A stretch of DNA of 64,000 bases. Origin: Rhynochetos jubatus. Lineage: Eukaryota; Chordata; Aves; Eurypygiformes; Rhynochetidae. The notes under the pieces are model-generated. The model was not told the DNA's origin and made no database searches. It saw only the letters and a list, made by a program, of their open reading frames with translations. This document shows, in pieces, positions 24,557-36,724 of this stretch; the stretch's first letter is position 1; each line of letters begins with the position of its first letter. A program made the position numbers and the translations under genes. Where the stretch lies: NCBI GenBank assembly GCA_027574665.1, contig CM050648.1:66729363-66793362 (forward strand). Direction: 5' to 3'.

Positions 24557-27240
24557 TTTTACATTATACTACACAACACTGTGTTAGGCTCTACCGGTAT
24601 GCAACAGGCTTTTTAAAGAAAAATACCAAGATTTTAATGGCAGAAGGAAATGGATCATTCAGTCTGAACTCCTGCAAAACAGAGGGCACAATGCTTTAGT
24701 CAGAAAGTACTGCATTAAAACCATCTAACAGAGTTTGACAGAATCCCATCCTTAATAAACAAAATCTTTTTTGAAAGTCCTTTCTGTCTTGGAGACAGGT
24801 CAGAACTTTTACTTTTTATTGCAGACATATTCTTAGGATCACATTTGGAATCTCAGGTCCCATAGAGTTTAGCATGTGCTTATCAAGTAATTTTATTTAG
24901 CTTTCTTTTTTCACAGATAAAAGTTTGCAGATAGGCCTAACTACAGCTGACAATGTTTTCCTACCTTGCATTGCTGACTAAAATGCAAACATCCATACTG
25001 TGTATATCTGAAAATACTTGCATTATTTTTCCTTTCTTGCCTTTCATTCTTACATTAAATTCTACAGAAAAGAGACCTTTCATGCTGGTGATTGAAAATG
25101 AATGTGCATTCAAGTATTAGTCTACCAGTTTATTTTAAATTTACATATAATTTCTACTATAATATCAAAATATTTAGGAGCCTTGTTTAAGGTTACTTGG
25201 ATTTCTAGAAAATGTAAATAACTTCATCATGAATTACCACTGACTGCTAAACATTCATTGAGCAGAAGTGATATTTCCACAAGAGAAATACAAATTAATT
25301 CCTTTAATTGCATATAACCATTTTCTTATGCAAAGTTAAGCCAGTATTCAAATCCCAGTATGTTCCATATTTCAGTCAGAACTGCACGATTTGTTGACTT
25401 TGATTACTGTCACTAAACTCCAACCAATGAGAATAGCTGTCACAGCAGCACTCTACTGTATTTTTCAGTAAGGGACTATAGACAACAGAGGTTAGAGGAG
25501 GTGCTCTTCCTGCAAGGAGCAGCACTGTGTTTTTAGAAAACATTTACCTCGAGTTGCTTAGAGATGGCTTTGCCCACTTAACCTTAACCCAACTGGGTGG
25601 CAACAAGCTGGCACCACAGCATCACCCCTACTGGCCTCTCCTCTGATCCTGCCAAGCTCTCAGCCAGACAGTCATCCCTCTCATAGAAGAGATCTGTGTC
25701 CAAGCTGCTTCTTCACAACAGAGGGCAGCCCAACCCTCTTCATTTGTTGCCTGTGTTTGCTGCTGAGCTTGCATCCATCCATCTATAAATTCTCCCACTG
25801 CTCTCAGTCATTCCAGTTATGGAGTTTGGTGACTGCATGTGCAGTTCCAGTTCCTCCTGCTTGTTTCCCAGGCTGCATTCATTTGTGTACATTTGAGGCA
25901 GATATCCCTTCACCCTGCTTTATGGTTCCTCAAAGCTCTTTTTCCCACCACCCTGCACCCTGTGCTTTTGACCCCTGTTTACCATTATCTGACTCAACCG
26001 TGGGTCGTAACCTCCCTCCGCTACAGCTCCTAGTTTAAGTTAGCCGATGGAAAGCAGTAGGAACGTGGACGGTATCACTGACTTTTCTATTGAGAGACCT
26101 CAATTTGGGGTGAGAGATGCCCATGGGTGATAAAGAAAACTTACATTATAAGTTTAGGCTAGACATCACTTTTTAGGTGGCTAATGTTGCACAAAATGAA
26201 GCCCAAACACAGAGCCATTACTGTGAACACAGGGTGCATTTTGACCAAGAGGAATCAGTTACACTGGCATGTTCTCAGATTGTCATTAAAGCTGAAGTTT
26301 TAAGGTCACACCCCCTTCGTACAGTGAACATTTAAGATGTCCACATCTGAATCTAGCTTTCTTTATAAGAATTATGGGGGGAAAAGTCTGCTTTACCAAG
26401 CTTATTCAGAATCCACCTTTATCTAATTTACAGCTGAAAATTTTCCTAAGGGTATTGGTCAACATTATACAGGAATCCTCCCTGAGAAAGAAAGGTTCAA
26501 TCAGAGGTAAATTTAACAAATTAATGGCAAGTATTTTATATGGAAAAAAATAAGTTATGCAAAGCATTTTAAGGACACAAAGTTTAACCTAAACAAGGCA
26601 GTCAAACTAGGGGGATCTCTTTAGCTTTGTATTTGTAGAGCTACACCAAGTAATTCCAAGAGAAGAGAAAAGCTAAAACCAACTGCTTTCCAGGTGAAAG
26701 GGTGTTGGCAAGCTCTTGCTTTTTGCCTTTGACAAGCATTTGTCCTAAAGTGTCTAATATTCCTATAAACCGAAGCATCCATGCAACCATGGGTGATGGA
26801 ATCCATCACAGAAACCTTCACAGTAAATACCATGGTTTTTCATTTCAACGAGCTGGATTAGCAAAGCAAAGGTGGTCTGAGGGCAGACCTCAGAACTGAT
26901 TGCAGTAGGCTGACAAGGATAACACAGAGCACTTGTCTGTTCCACCAGCGCAAGAGCAAACACTTTTGCAATCATTAGACCTGACAGAGGCAAAAAATGA
27001 GATTTTTAGTAGGCTGTAGGCAAATTAGTTTGCTAGTACATCAGAACATCATACAGGCTGAAATTAAACAAATAAAGCTGAAGAGAGGAAAACGACTGGA
27101 AAACAAAATAAGAGCTGAAGGCTACACTGCATCGTATCATAATCAAAAGATAATTCATGTGTTTCCCTCCTCTCCTTCTCTAGGGAATACCATTTCAATG
27201 TGATGCAGACAGCCCTACAGTCTCCAGTACTGCGAGCAGC
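24557..27240. other. Intronic stretch between the LTR fragment and a CR1
   Basis: Mostly AT-rich. The part at about 25560-26040 is richer in C and T, with two overlapping open frames of 93 and 64 codons; I cannot assign it to any repeat or protein family. Confidence 0.5.
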
Positions 27241-28590
27241 AAAATCACAAAATGGTTTGTGTTGGAAGGGACCTTAAAAACCATCTAGTTCCAACCCCCC
27301 TGCCATGGGCAGGGACACCCTCCACTAGACCAGGTTGCTCAAAGCCTCATCCAGCCTGGCCTTGAACACTTCCAGGGATGGGGCATCCACAGCTTCTCTG
27401 GGCAACCTGTTCCAGTGCTCGAGCAGTTGCCAGTGAAGACTGAGGCAAAAAAAGTTGTTGAGTACCTCAGCCTTCTCGATATCCCAGGTAAGCATCTCTC
27501 CCATTTACTCCTGAAGAGGGCCCACATTTTCTCTAGTCTTCCTTTTGTCATCAACATACCTACAGAAGCTTTTCTTGCCCTTGACATCCCTGGCCAGATT
27601 TAATTCTATCAGGGCTTTACCTTTCCTAACCTGATCCCTGGCTGCTTGGACAATTTCTCTGTACTCCTCCCAGGCTACCTGTCCTTGCTTCCACCCACTG
27701 TAGGCTTCCTTATTGTTGTGTTTGATTTTGTTCAGGAGCTACTTGTTCATCCACACAGGCCTCCTGGCATTTTTGACTGACTTACTCTTTGTTGGGATGC
27801 ATCGCTCCTTGGCTCGGAAATCTTTGAATATTAACTAGCTTTTCTGGGCCTCTCTTTCCTCCAGGGCTTCATCTCATGGAACTCTGCCAATCAGTTTCCT
27901 GAAGAAGCCAAAGTCTGCTCTCACGAAGTTCAGAGTAGTGAGATTGCTATGCTCCCTCCTCTACTGCTCTAAGGATCTTGAATCTCAACATTTAGTGGTC
28001 ACTGCTGCCAAGGCTGACCTCGAGCTTTGCATTCCCCATCAGCTCTATCTTGCTCGCAAGAACAAGGTCCAGCACGGCACCCCTCCTCATCAGCTTCTCT
28101 ATCACATGGAGAAGGAAATTATCAACACTTTCCAGGAACCTCCTGGATTGATTATTTCCTGCTGTGTTGTCCCTCAAACAGATATTGGGATGGCTGAAAT
28201 CCCCCATGAGGACCTGGGTTTGTGAATGTGAGGCTGCTCCTATCTGTCCATAGATGGCCTCATCTGCTCAGTCTTCCTGGTTGGGTGGCCTGTAGCAGAC
28301 CCCCACTGTAATGTCTCCTGTTCCTGCTTTCCCTTTAATCCTGACCCATAAGCTCTCAGGCAGTTCCTCATCCACACCCAGGCAGAGCTCCATGCTCTCT
28401 GGCTGGTTACTGACATAAAGGGCGACATGCCCTCCACATCTCCCCTGCCTGTCCTTCCTAAAGAGCCTGTATCCTTCCATTCCAATGCTCCAGTCATAGG
28501 AGCCATCCCACATCTCTGTGATGCCAATAAGATAATAGCCCTGCAGGCATGCGCATGTCTAACTCCTCTTCTTTTTCAGCATAGCAAAAG
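27241..28590 (-). mobile_element. CR1 LINE with endonuclease region joined to the 3' tail (RT deleted)
   Basis: Read on the minus strand from about 28590, ORF2 begins near QGYYLIGITEMWDGSYDW. It continues through the endonuclease with EGYRLFRKDRQGRCGGHVA, ESLWVRIKG, VGVCYRPPNQ and GDFSHPNICLRDNTA, then RRGAVLDLVLASK. It proceeds through the linker to FFASVFTGNCSS near 27430. There it jumps straight to the CR1 3' end (CTGGAACAGG, CAGAGAAGCTGTGGATGCCCC) and finishes at 27241. The reverse transcriptase, about 1.5 kb in a full element, is missing. Stops and frameshifts interrupt the frame, so it is a pseudogene copy lying in the same direction as GABBR2. The upstream boundary is approximate. Confidence 0.88.
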
Positions 28591-31564
28591 AAATACATCA
28601 TAACTGGGAACTTCACAAGCAACACTCTGTATGAGCATGGCAATTTGGATCTAGCCTAGGGGCCTCTGAACTCATAAATTCTTACTGTGATTGTTGGGAC
28701 TGGATGCAAAACCCTATAGTAAAAATGCAGATTTATATAATTTGTTCTAAGCATTTTGAAACATATTTTCCTCCCTTATACCTTCCAACTAGTTCTTTAA
28801 TGCTGATATATATTGCTGTTATACAGTCTTAGAGAGAGAAAACACCTTGAAAAGATGTGTACAACTTCTTGATGAAGATGGGCAATGATGAAAATGACTT
28901 GGAGGAAATGAAAGCATAGACTTTTCATTGATGAAGTTGCTGTAGCTGAATTCTGCAATCCCATTCTGTTTAAAATCAGTATTTCATATACAGAATCACC
29001 TTACCTAGACGAAGGATACAGTAGACCATACGACTACTACATGCAACCTCAACAGGCAAGAGAATCACAGAAGGGAATTTTTCAAGCTAGAGGCATGACA
29101 AGATTCAGGTAACTTCAGCACAAAGCAAAGGGGTGAAAGTGGGCCAAGTAAAGTCTGGAGGAAACATTCGTGCTGCTCTCTTAGTTACTGCAAGCAAGCA
29201 GTTACCTGTGTCCTGTTCTTGAAGACAAGAGGAACTGTGGGTGAGCATGGTTCTATACTGAATAGGAGGCTTGTTTCATGGATGGATTCTTGCTTCTGTA
29301 GGAAGCCATGGTTTCAGCAGTCACCATGGAGAGCACTACTCCAGATAACTGCAAAGCCATCACCTCCCATTTCCCCCATATACATTTTGAGAATTGCATT
29401 TTTCTAAATACTCTTGTTTATGTACTTATTAGGAAAGGCAACTGCATCCTAGGGTATTTAAATGAGATGGCTTCACAGCTTCCCTCAGTCTTTGAAACCT
29501 GTTTGTTCTGTCTGGCAAGTTGCACTCGGACCAGAAGGTTATTAAAGGAAGCTTTGACCTGCCCATTAGGGCCTGATAATGCCATATATTGCCTTGTCTC
29601 TCATGGTGCAGTTTTAGTTCCTCTTAGCAACCCCTGTTTAGATTGGGGGTGCAAAAGGCGTCAGAACAAATCTTCGCTATGTTGCAAACAAAGGCACAGT
29701 AAAGACACTCACGCCATATTGCTCACTGTGCATACCTAAGGAATAACTAGAACAGTCTCTGCAGAAAAAAGACCAACATCTGCTCATTTCTCATCATCCA
29801 AACAACTGCCAGCTCAGTGTCCGTATACAAAACTTTTTTAAAGGTTCAGCCTGTAAGTGAAATGTTCTCTACAACACTATCTAATTCTGTTCTGTAATCC
29901 TCCTCCCTTTAGTACATGTGTCATTTGCAGAATGAAGTACAGGAATTCACCACCCACCTTCCTCCCTCAGAGCAGTGTAGAGCAAATATAAGCATTTCTT
30001 CTTATGCATCTGTTTAAGAGTATCTGGACACATTCCTTGTTTTCTACCTACACCATACCCTTCTGGAATGGGCTGTGCTCCCATTTATTACAGTACTGAA
30101 AGTACTTGGAGTTACTGCCAGAAAAGGATGCAGATGTCTGCCACTCTGCTGATTAGGGCTCCGTCCTGGCGGTGGGCTGATGTGAGTTTGAATTCCTCTC
30201 AGAGGATTCAAAGACAAGGGAACAGAAATGAGAATTTCCACTTCATTGGTGTCTTCTTAAAAGAGAAGTTAAGGAAAAAATATCATCATCTGCAGAAGCA
30301 GTTTTCTGAGAAAAAGGGCTGACCTCCATTCAGCCTCTCAAGAACAGATGGTAGCACTGGGGTCCAAAAAGTGATTCAGAGATGTGAATCCTCCATGTAC
30401 AGAAGTACACCTCTATAGATCCATAGGAAGGCTTTAGTTCCCTGGAAAATGGAAGGATGTATAATAGACAGAAATCAGTGCTGACTCTAAGCAACCTTCA
30501 CTAGTTCCTTGGTCTGTGGGCTGTCATCTCTGACTCTGACTTTGGGAATGCATCCGAAAGTGATTTATTCACTACTCCATCAATTGTGTCTGGACAAAGA
30601 ACAGCTAAACTCCAGAGGTCTTGGAGCTAGGGACAAGAAGCCTAAACACTTTTACAGATGTAGCTTTATGAGCCTCCTTAAAGTTTCCTCTAATGTCAAA
30701 GCAATTGCAAAAAGCTCTGGAGATGAGGCTGAGAGAGCCACTGCAATAACATTTTTAGTGAATTTAACTCCTATTTAACATATATGCAATTTAGCTTTTG
30801 ACATTTATAGAAAGGGTTGTCTCAAGTTCTCTTTACTGACTGCAGTCAGAGTTTAGAAATGTGTGTGCTAGAAGCACTCATGCATTCATTCAGCCAGGGA
30901 ATATTAATATAATGTATGATCTGGACTAAAAAAAAGGCATTTGGAAAAAATGCATAATGAATTTATAACATCTTCAAGTGTATCTTCAATATCATCACAT
31001 TATGATTATCATAACATTTTTAATAATTGTAAGATTTTGATTAATTTTTTTTAAGAAAAAATATATCCTTATTAAATAAGTTCTCCACAAAGGAATGGAA
31101 CACTGATTAAACAAACTGAAAATCTTCACTTGCCAAAGGAGCTCATGAATACAATTTTGTTTGATTAGATCTAGGAAAGAACAGGGAAAAGAGATTCTTG
31201 TTAAAAACAGAGTGTATCTAAAATCCACAAGAACTTCTCATTGAAAAGGACTACCTAGGACAACCAGAGTTGACACAGACTATAAAAATCCACACATGGG
31301 AAATCTGTTCACATGCTGTAGGCTGTATGACACTTTCCAGAACCAAAACTTAAATCTGTAATAAAATATTAAACTCCACAGCTGTAATGTTCCAAAGAAA
31401 GAGAATTTAAAAGGGAGGAAATTATAAAGCATCACCAATGTTGTAGGGTGCTACAACAGCCTTGAACTGTTAAATTAAAATCCTGGAAATTGTGCTTGTA
31501 TGCAAGAGTGTGCCTACAAGGCACTATTATGGAGAAATCTCTAAAATCCTTTTAGGGAAATAGC
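28591..31564. other. Intronic stretch between two CR1 copies
   Basis: No repeat or exon recognised. It contains the longest open frame of the window (143 codons, 29308-29739, plus strand), whose translation is cysteine-rich but matches no family known to me and lacks any codon-use or splice support. Confidence 0.5.
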
Positions 31565-32539
31565 ATGCTGGGGTGCCCCTCTGAAGTGCCTGTGCACTGA
31601 CACATGCAGTATGGCAAATAAACACGGTGACTTAGATATCTCTGTGTAGTTGTGGGGCTACAATTTTGTCGGGCTCACGGATGAGGTGGGATGCATCACA
31701 TAACTGCAATGCTGCAATAGAGAGATGCAGGCTCTTTAAGGAGGAGGCTGGAAAGATGAGGACGTGGAGTTGCCCTTTATGTGAGAGAACAGCTGGAGTA
31801 CAGAGAGATCTTCCTAGGGATGCATACCAAGCCAACTGAGAACTTATGGGTAACAATTACTGAGCAGACCACTATGAGTGACACTGTAGTGGGTCAGTAA
31901 TCTTTGAACAATCCCAGCGACTGGGAGAAGTGTGTGAAGACTGGAGGAAAGGAAGTGTCAGGGAACTACAGATCCATCAGCCTCACATCAATCCCTGGGA
32001 AGGTGATGGAACATACTGCCTATCTAGATTTTAGCAAGGACTTTGACATTGTCCCATAAGATTCTCGTAGAGAAGCTAATAGAGTATAGGCTGGACAAGC
32101 AGACAGCAAGGTGGACTGAAAACTAGCTGAACGGCTGAGCCCAGGGGGTGGTGACCAGCAGCATGAAGTCTAGCTGAAGGCCAGTAACTAGCAGTGTACC
32201 GCAGGGGTCAATAATGGGTCCAGTTTTGTTTTTCATTAATGATCTGGAGGATAGGTCAGAGCGTACCCTCAGCAAGGTTGCTGAGGACACAAAACTGGAA
32301 GGAGTGGCTGATACACCAGAGGGCTGCTCTGCCATCCAAAGGGATCTCAACAGGCTGGAGAAATGGGCTGTCACAGCTTTCCTGGGGAGACTGTGGAGTC
32401 TCCATCTGTGGAAATACTAAAAGGCTGTCTGGACACAGCCGTGGGCAACTGGCTCTAGGTGGCCCTGCTTGAGCAGGGGGGTTGAACAAAATGACCCCCA
32501 GAAGTCCCTTCAAACCTCAACCATGCTGGAATTCTGTGA
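31565..32539 (+). mobile_element. CR1 LINE, patchwork copy with several internal deletions
   Basis: From 31565 to about 31890 it resembles the CR1 endonuclease region, including GGGATGCATCACATAACTG, GAGTTGCCCTTTATGTGAGA and CCAACTGAGAACTTATGGG. From about 31905 it jumps to the region before the RT (CTGGGAGAAGTG, GGAACTACAGATCC, CCTGGGAAGGTGATGGA). It then jumps to TAGATTTTAGCAAGGACTTTG of the RT domain and on to CAGTTTTGTTTTTCATTAATG and GCTGAGGACACAAAACTGG. The 3' end has the GTCTGGACACAGCCGTGGGC and GGTGGCCCTGCTTGAGCAGG blocks and stops at ATTCTGTGAA. Each junction skips part of the canonical element. The 5' boundary is approximate. Confidence 0.85.
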
Positions 32540-35500
32540 ACACCTAAAACACTACAAACATTATTGACACCCTGCATATAGTTACCTCAAAAAGATATTG
32601 GACATGTTCAGATACAGATAACTCAGATCTGAAGTAGTTCCTTGTGCTTTAGTAATAGTTTAGGTACGTCTAAACTACCCTGGAAAATAATGGTTTTCTT
32701 GGACTTGGAATTAGACTTGTGATTTAAATTTGAAGGGTTTTTTTGGTGTAAGACTCAAGGTACAACATTTTGAAAGGGTAAATGTATGGTTGATGTGTCC
32801 CGCATTTCTCCAAATTTTGATACACATCAGTAACTCAAAGTATTCTACTGATCTTGCAACAAGTTTGATTTTTGTGAGCCACAATTTGAAACCATTTTCC
32901 AAGCTATGTGTTTAGACTGTAATTTTCATGTGCAGATTAGCCTAGTACCAGTCACTGGGAGCAAACAAGCTCAGAATATGACAGTGGCAAATGAAAATTT
33001 TTAATAAAAGGAGTGGTAATGAGGAATGTAATTAAATTTACAGGGTCACATCTCTCAAAGACATTTCCTCACTTGGATAAAAGACATTTTTGTTTAATGA
33101 TGTAGGCTACTTCTTACCTATATATGACCCTCTACGCTGTGGCTGAATATGTACAGACCATTTCCTGTAAAGAGGAGCAAACCTAGGCTAAGGTTCTGTC
33201 TCTCTGCTTTCCCCCATTATGATAGGACCTTCCCATAATCTCATGGCCTATAAATATTTACCAGGACCCAGAAGAACCATGCTAAGTTTAGTACTTCAGT
33301 AGCATCCAAAACCTTTAAAAGTCCCACTGTCACTTTGACAGCTTCTCCCTATCTCATTTCCATTGTATTATCGTCATTTTTGCAAAGAACAAAGGAAATT
33401 CACCATGGAAAAACTCTTTCCTAGCAAGCAGAAATGCCTAGATCCCCTACATGCCCCACTCACCTCCTGGAGGTGAAAAAAATTCTCAAAACCAAAAACT
33501 AAAAAGTTTTCACACTGGCTGTCACACTCCCATCACAAAATCTTCAGTCTGCACTTCAAATGATGTTCAGTAAGACTCCATGAATGTTAACTTCCCATTT
33601 CTCCAAAGGACATGAGAACTTCAGGGTAAGTTATCACCACAGAGCCTGAGTCACCCTGCAAACGGAAGATTAGCTTTGGACAGAGAAGCTGATTCATGAC
33701 ACAGTGGAATGTCTGCTGAGATCAGGTACAACAGAGAAGGCAGAAACTTGGGGCCAGAGGAGGACTGCCCCTTTCATCAGCAGCCTGCAGTTAAAGTGCA
33801 GTAAATAAAACGTGAGAGTGCACTGGAAGCCAAACTATATGCAGATCAATCTCCCTGCTCCAGACAAATGAATAAAGACTGGCCAGATGTTAACAGCTTA
33901 CATTCTTATTTCTTTGGGAAACTGCCTGCCTGAGCCATATGCTATAGAGTGGTTCACATCACTTGTTCAGTCAAGATCCCAAGTGCAATACTGGAGCACA
34001 GATAATCAGAGAATGAATGGCATTGTATTAATGACAGAGCTGATATACTCAGTCATCCCCAAAACATGTATGTGAAAAAAAACCTTTCAGAAGAATAGTG
34101 TCAGTCCTCATCTTAGACCCTTTCTTTCTTTTCTATAGCATAAATTAATAATATGAAAAGAAGGCAAAATTGTGACTGTGTGACATTACATATGTTCTCC
34201 TACATTTCCAGATCTGGAGTCCAAGAGGGATGACTGTGATGTGTTTTCTTAAACCCTTTTCTTAGGGAAAAGGTATCTCTTGCCCTACAAAGGTTTCACT
34301 CTCCTCACAGGGCCCAACAGGTTCTGCAGTCTGCTGAGACTCTATCCTGAATCATCACAAAACCATCCAAAAGCAAGAATGAAGACAGAGAAAAAAAATG
34401 ATATAAACTTGGATTGGACACAACCAGAATAATACAGAAATAATCACAGTTCTTAGGAAAAGATTAGTATTTAGAAATCCCAATAAATAAATGTATCCAT
34501 GAAGGAATAACAGCACTGAACAAAACACACCAGAACGCTTACACGTTACTCTCATATCCTGAGCTAATTCTAGCTTTAATCATTCATAATGAAAGTCATA
34601 GGAGACAGACATAATTTTGAAATGGAACTTAAGTAATGGCCCTTGTCCTGCATATGCTAACTTTAACAGCTGCTTTATCTTCTTGACTCGAGCGCTTGCA
34701 GCTTACCTTTCACAGGGAATGGATTCTGTTAATTCTGGGAAGGTTTGTCATTCCCAAAGATATTCCATGACTTTTCCAGGATTTTATTTTAACTTCATAG
34801 CAATCAAGACCCTGAATTTTGATAAGTTGTTTCAGAAATGGTTATTTCAGTGAAGTGAGCTTATTCTCTTCTGATTTGGACAATATCACATTTTCCTACT
34901 AGTCATCCACATCATGTGCGTAACTGTGCCCACTTTTAAATTTTATCACTGCACCATTAATTTTAATTTGAAAATATTCTGCAATTGTCTGATGAATGGA
35001 AGAAAACTAGATACCAAATCAAAACTATTGTGTGGGGGGAATGCTTGGGAATTAAATCACTGTTTAGAATCATATTTCATCCTTGTATTACCATTTTCTA
35101 AAAAGCAAGCACCAAAGCACAGCAAAACCCAAAACAGAACTAGAACAATGCTGTGGCATAAGCAATAAAATTTCAATGTGCAATGCTAACATCTGTTACA
35201 ATAAGCATTGTCTTGGAACATTTTTCAATATAATATAAATAGGAATTTTTTTCTTTGAGTCCAATTAGTCTTGGTTTCAGACAAAGTGGTGACTTTTTAT
35301 CAGATCCATTAGGAAACTCTGAACTATATGGAGTTTCTCAGCCACAAGGTATTACTTACTGAAAGAAATGTCTTGGTCTCTTCCATTTTAAATTACTACA
35401 GTGTAAATTCTTCTGCACCTTAAAACCACTTATAAACACCAGCAAAGATACAGTTTCCAATTTATATGAATAGTGTCCTGTGATATCAGTAGAAGTTACT

Positions 35501-35551
35501 TTCAGACACTGCCTTTCTGTGAAGATCTTAATGTGTCAACTTGAATTATAG
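32540..35551. other. Intronic stretch between two CR1 copies
   Basis: AT-rich unique-looking sequence; nothing recognisable on either strand. Confidence 0.55.
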
Positions 35552-36724
35552 TGGGTAAAGGAAGAGAAACTGATGTAATCTACCTGGACATGTGCAAAGC
35601 GTTTGACATTGTCCCATATGACATCCTTGTCCCTAAATTGGGGAGGCACAGATTTTACAGATGGACCACTCAGTGGATAAGGAACTGGCTTGATGGTTGC
35701 ACTCAAAAAGTTGTGGTCAATGGCTTGATGTCTGAATGGAGACCAGTGACAAGTGGCATTCCTCTGTGATCAGTACTGGGACCAGTGCTGTTTAATATCT
35801 TTGTCATTGACATGGACAGTGGTATTGAGTGCATCCTCAGCAGGTTTGCGGAGGCAAAGCTGTGTTGTGCGGTCGACAGGCTGGAGGGAAGAGATGACAC
35901 CCAGAGGGACCTGGACAGGCTGGAGAGGTGGGCCTCTGCCAACCTCATGGAATTCAACAAGGCCAAGTGCAAGGTCCTGCACATGGGTCGGGGCAATCCC
36001 AAGCACAAGTACAGGCTGGGTGGAGAATGGATCGAGAGCAGCCCTGAGGGGAAGGACCTGGGGTACTGGTGGATGAGAAGCTGGACATGAGCCAGCAGTG
36101 TGCGCTGGCAGCCCAGAAAGCCAACCGTATCCTGGGCTGTATCAGGAGAAACATGGCCAGCAGGTCAAGGAAGGGGATTCTCCCCCTCTACTCTGCTCTC
36201 ATGAGACCCCACCTGAAGTACTGCATCAAGCTCTGGAGCCTCAGCATAAGAAGGATATCGACCGGTTGGAGCGAGTCCAGAGGAGGCTGTGAAGATGGTC
36301 AGAGGGCTGGAGCACCTCTGCTATGGGGACAGGCTGAGAGAATTGGGCTTGTTCACCCTGGAGAAGAGAAGGCTCCGGGGAGACCTTAGAGCACCTTCCA
36401 GTACCTGAAGGGGCCTACAAGGAAGCTGGGGGGGACTTTTTACAAGGGTCTGTAGTGACAGGACAAGGGGTAATGGGTTTAAATTGAAAGTGGGGAGATT
36501 TAGACTGGCCATAACGAGGTAGGTTTTTACAATGAAAGTGGCGAGGCACTGGAACAGGTTGCCCAGAGAAGCCGTGGGTGCCCCATCCCTGGAAGTGTTC
36601 AAGGCCGGGCTGGATGAGGCTTTGAGCAACCTGGTCTAGTGGAGGGTGTCCCTGCCCATGGCAGGGGGGTTGGAACTAGAAGGTCTTTAAGGTCCCATCC
36701 AACCTAAACCATCCTGTGATTATA
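35552..36724 (+). mobile_element. CR1 LINE, 5'-truncated copy with RT domain and complete 3' end
   Basis: Longest RT-containing CR1 here. It starts inside the reverse transcriptase ([18 protein letters not shown]), passes [24 protein letters not shown] and GPVLFNIFVIDMDSGIEC, then DRLERWASANLMEFNKAKC and KVLHMGRGNPKHKY. It ends with the usual 3' sequence to CATCCTGTGATTATA. The catalytic double aspartate is lost: the frame reads FAEAKLCC where CR1 has an FADDTKL-type motif. A TGA stop interrupts near 35766, and later shifts break the frame. Confidence 0.93.

Noticed and set aside
25560..26040. C/T-rich segment considered as an exon of an antisense gene
   Set aside because: Two overlapping frames without family resemblance, no convincing splice sites and no polyadenylation context.
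29308..29739. 143-codon plus-strand open frame, the longest in the window
   Set aside because: No recognisable domain, no splice or promoter context, and composition like the surrounding intron; frames of this size are expected by chance in 64 kb.
35753..36389. Overlapping frames of 101-107 codons on both strands
   Set aside because: All are shadows of the CR1 reverse-transcriptase region; only the frame matching RT is meaningful and it is broken.
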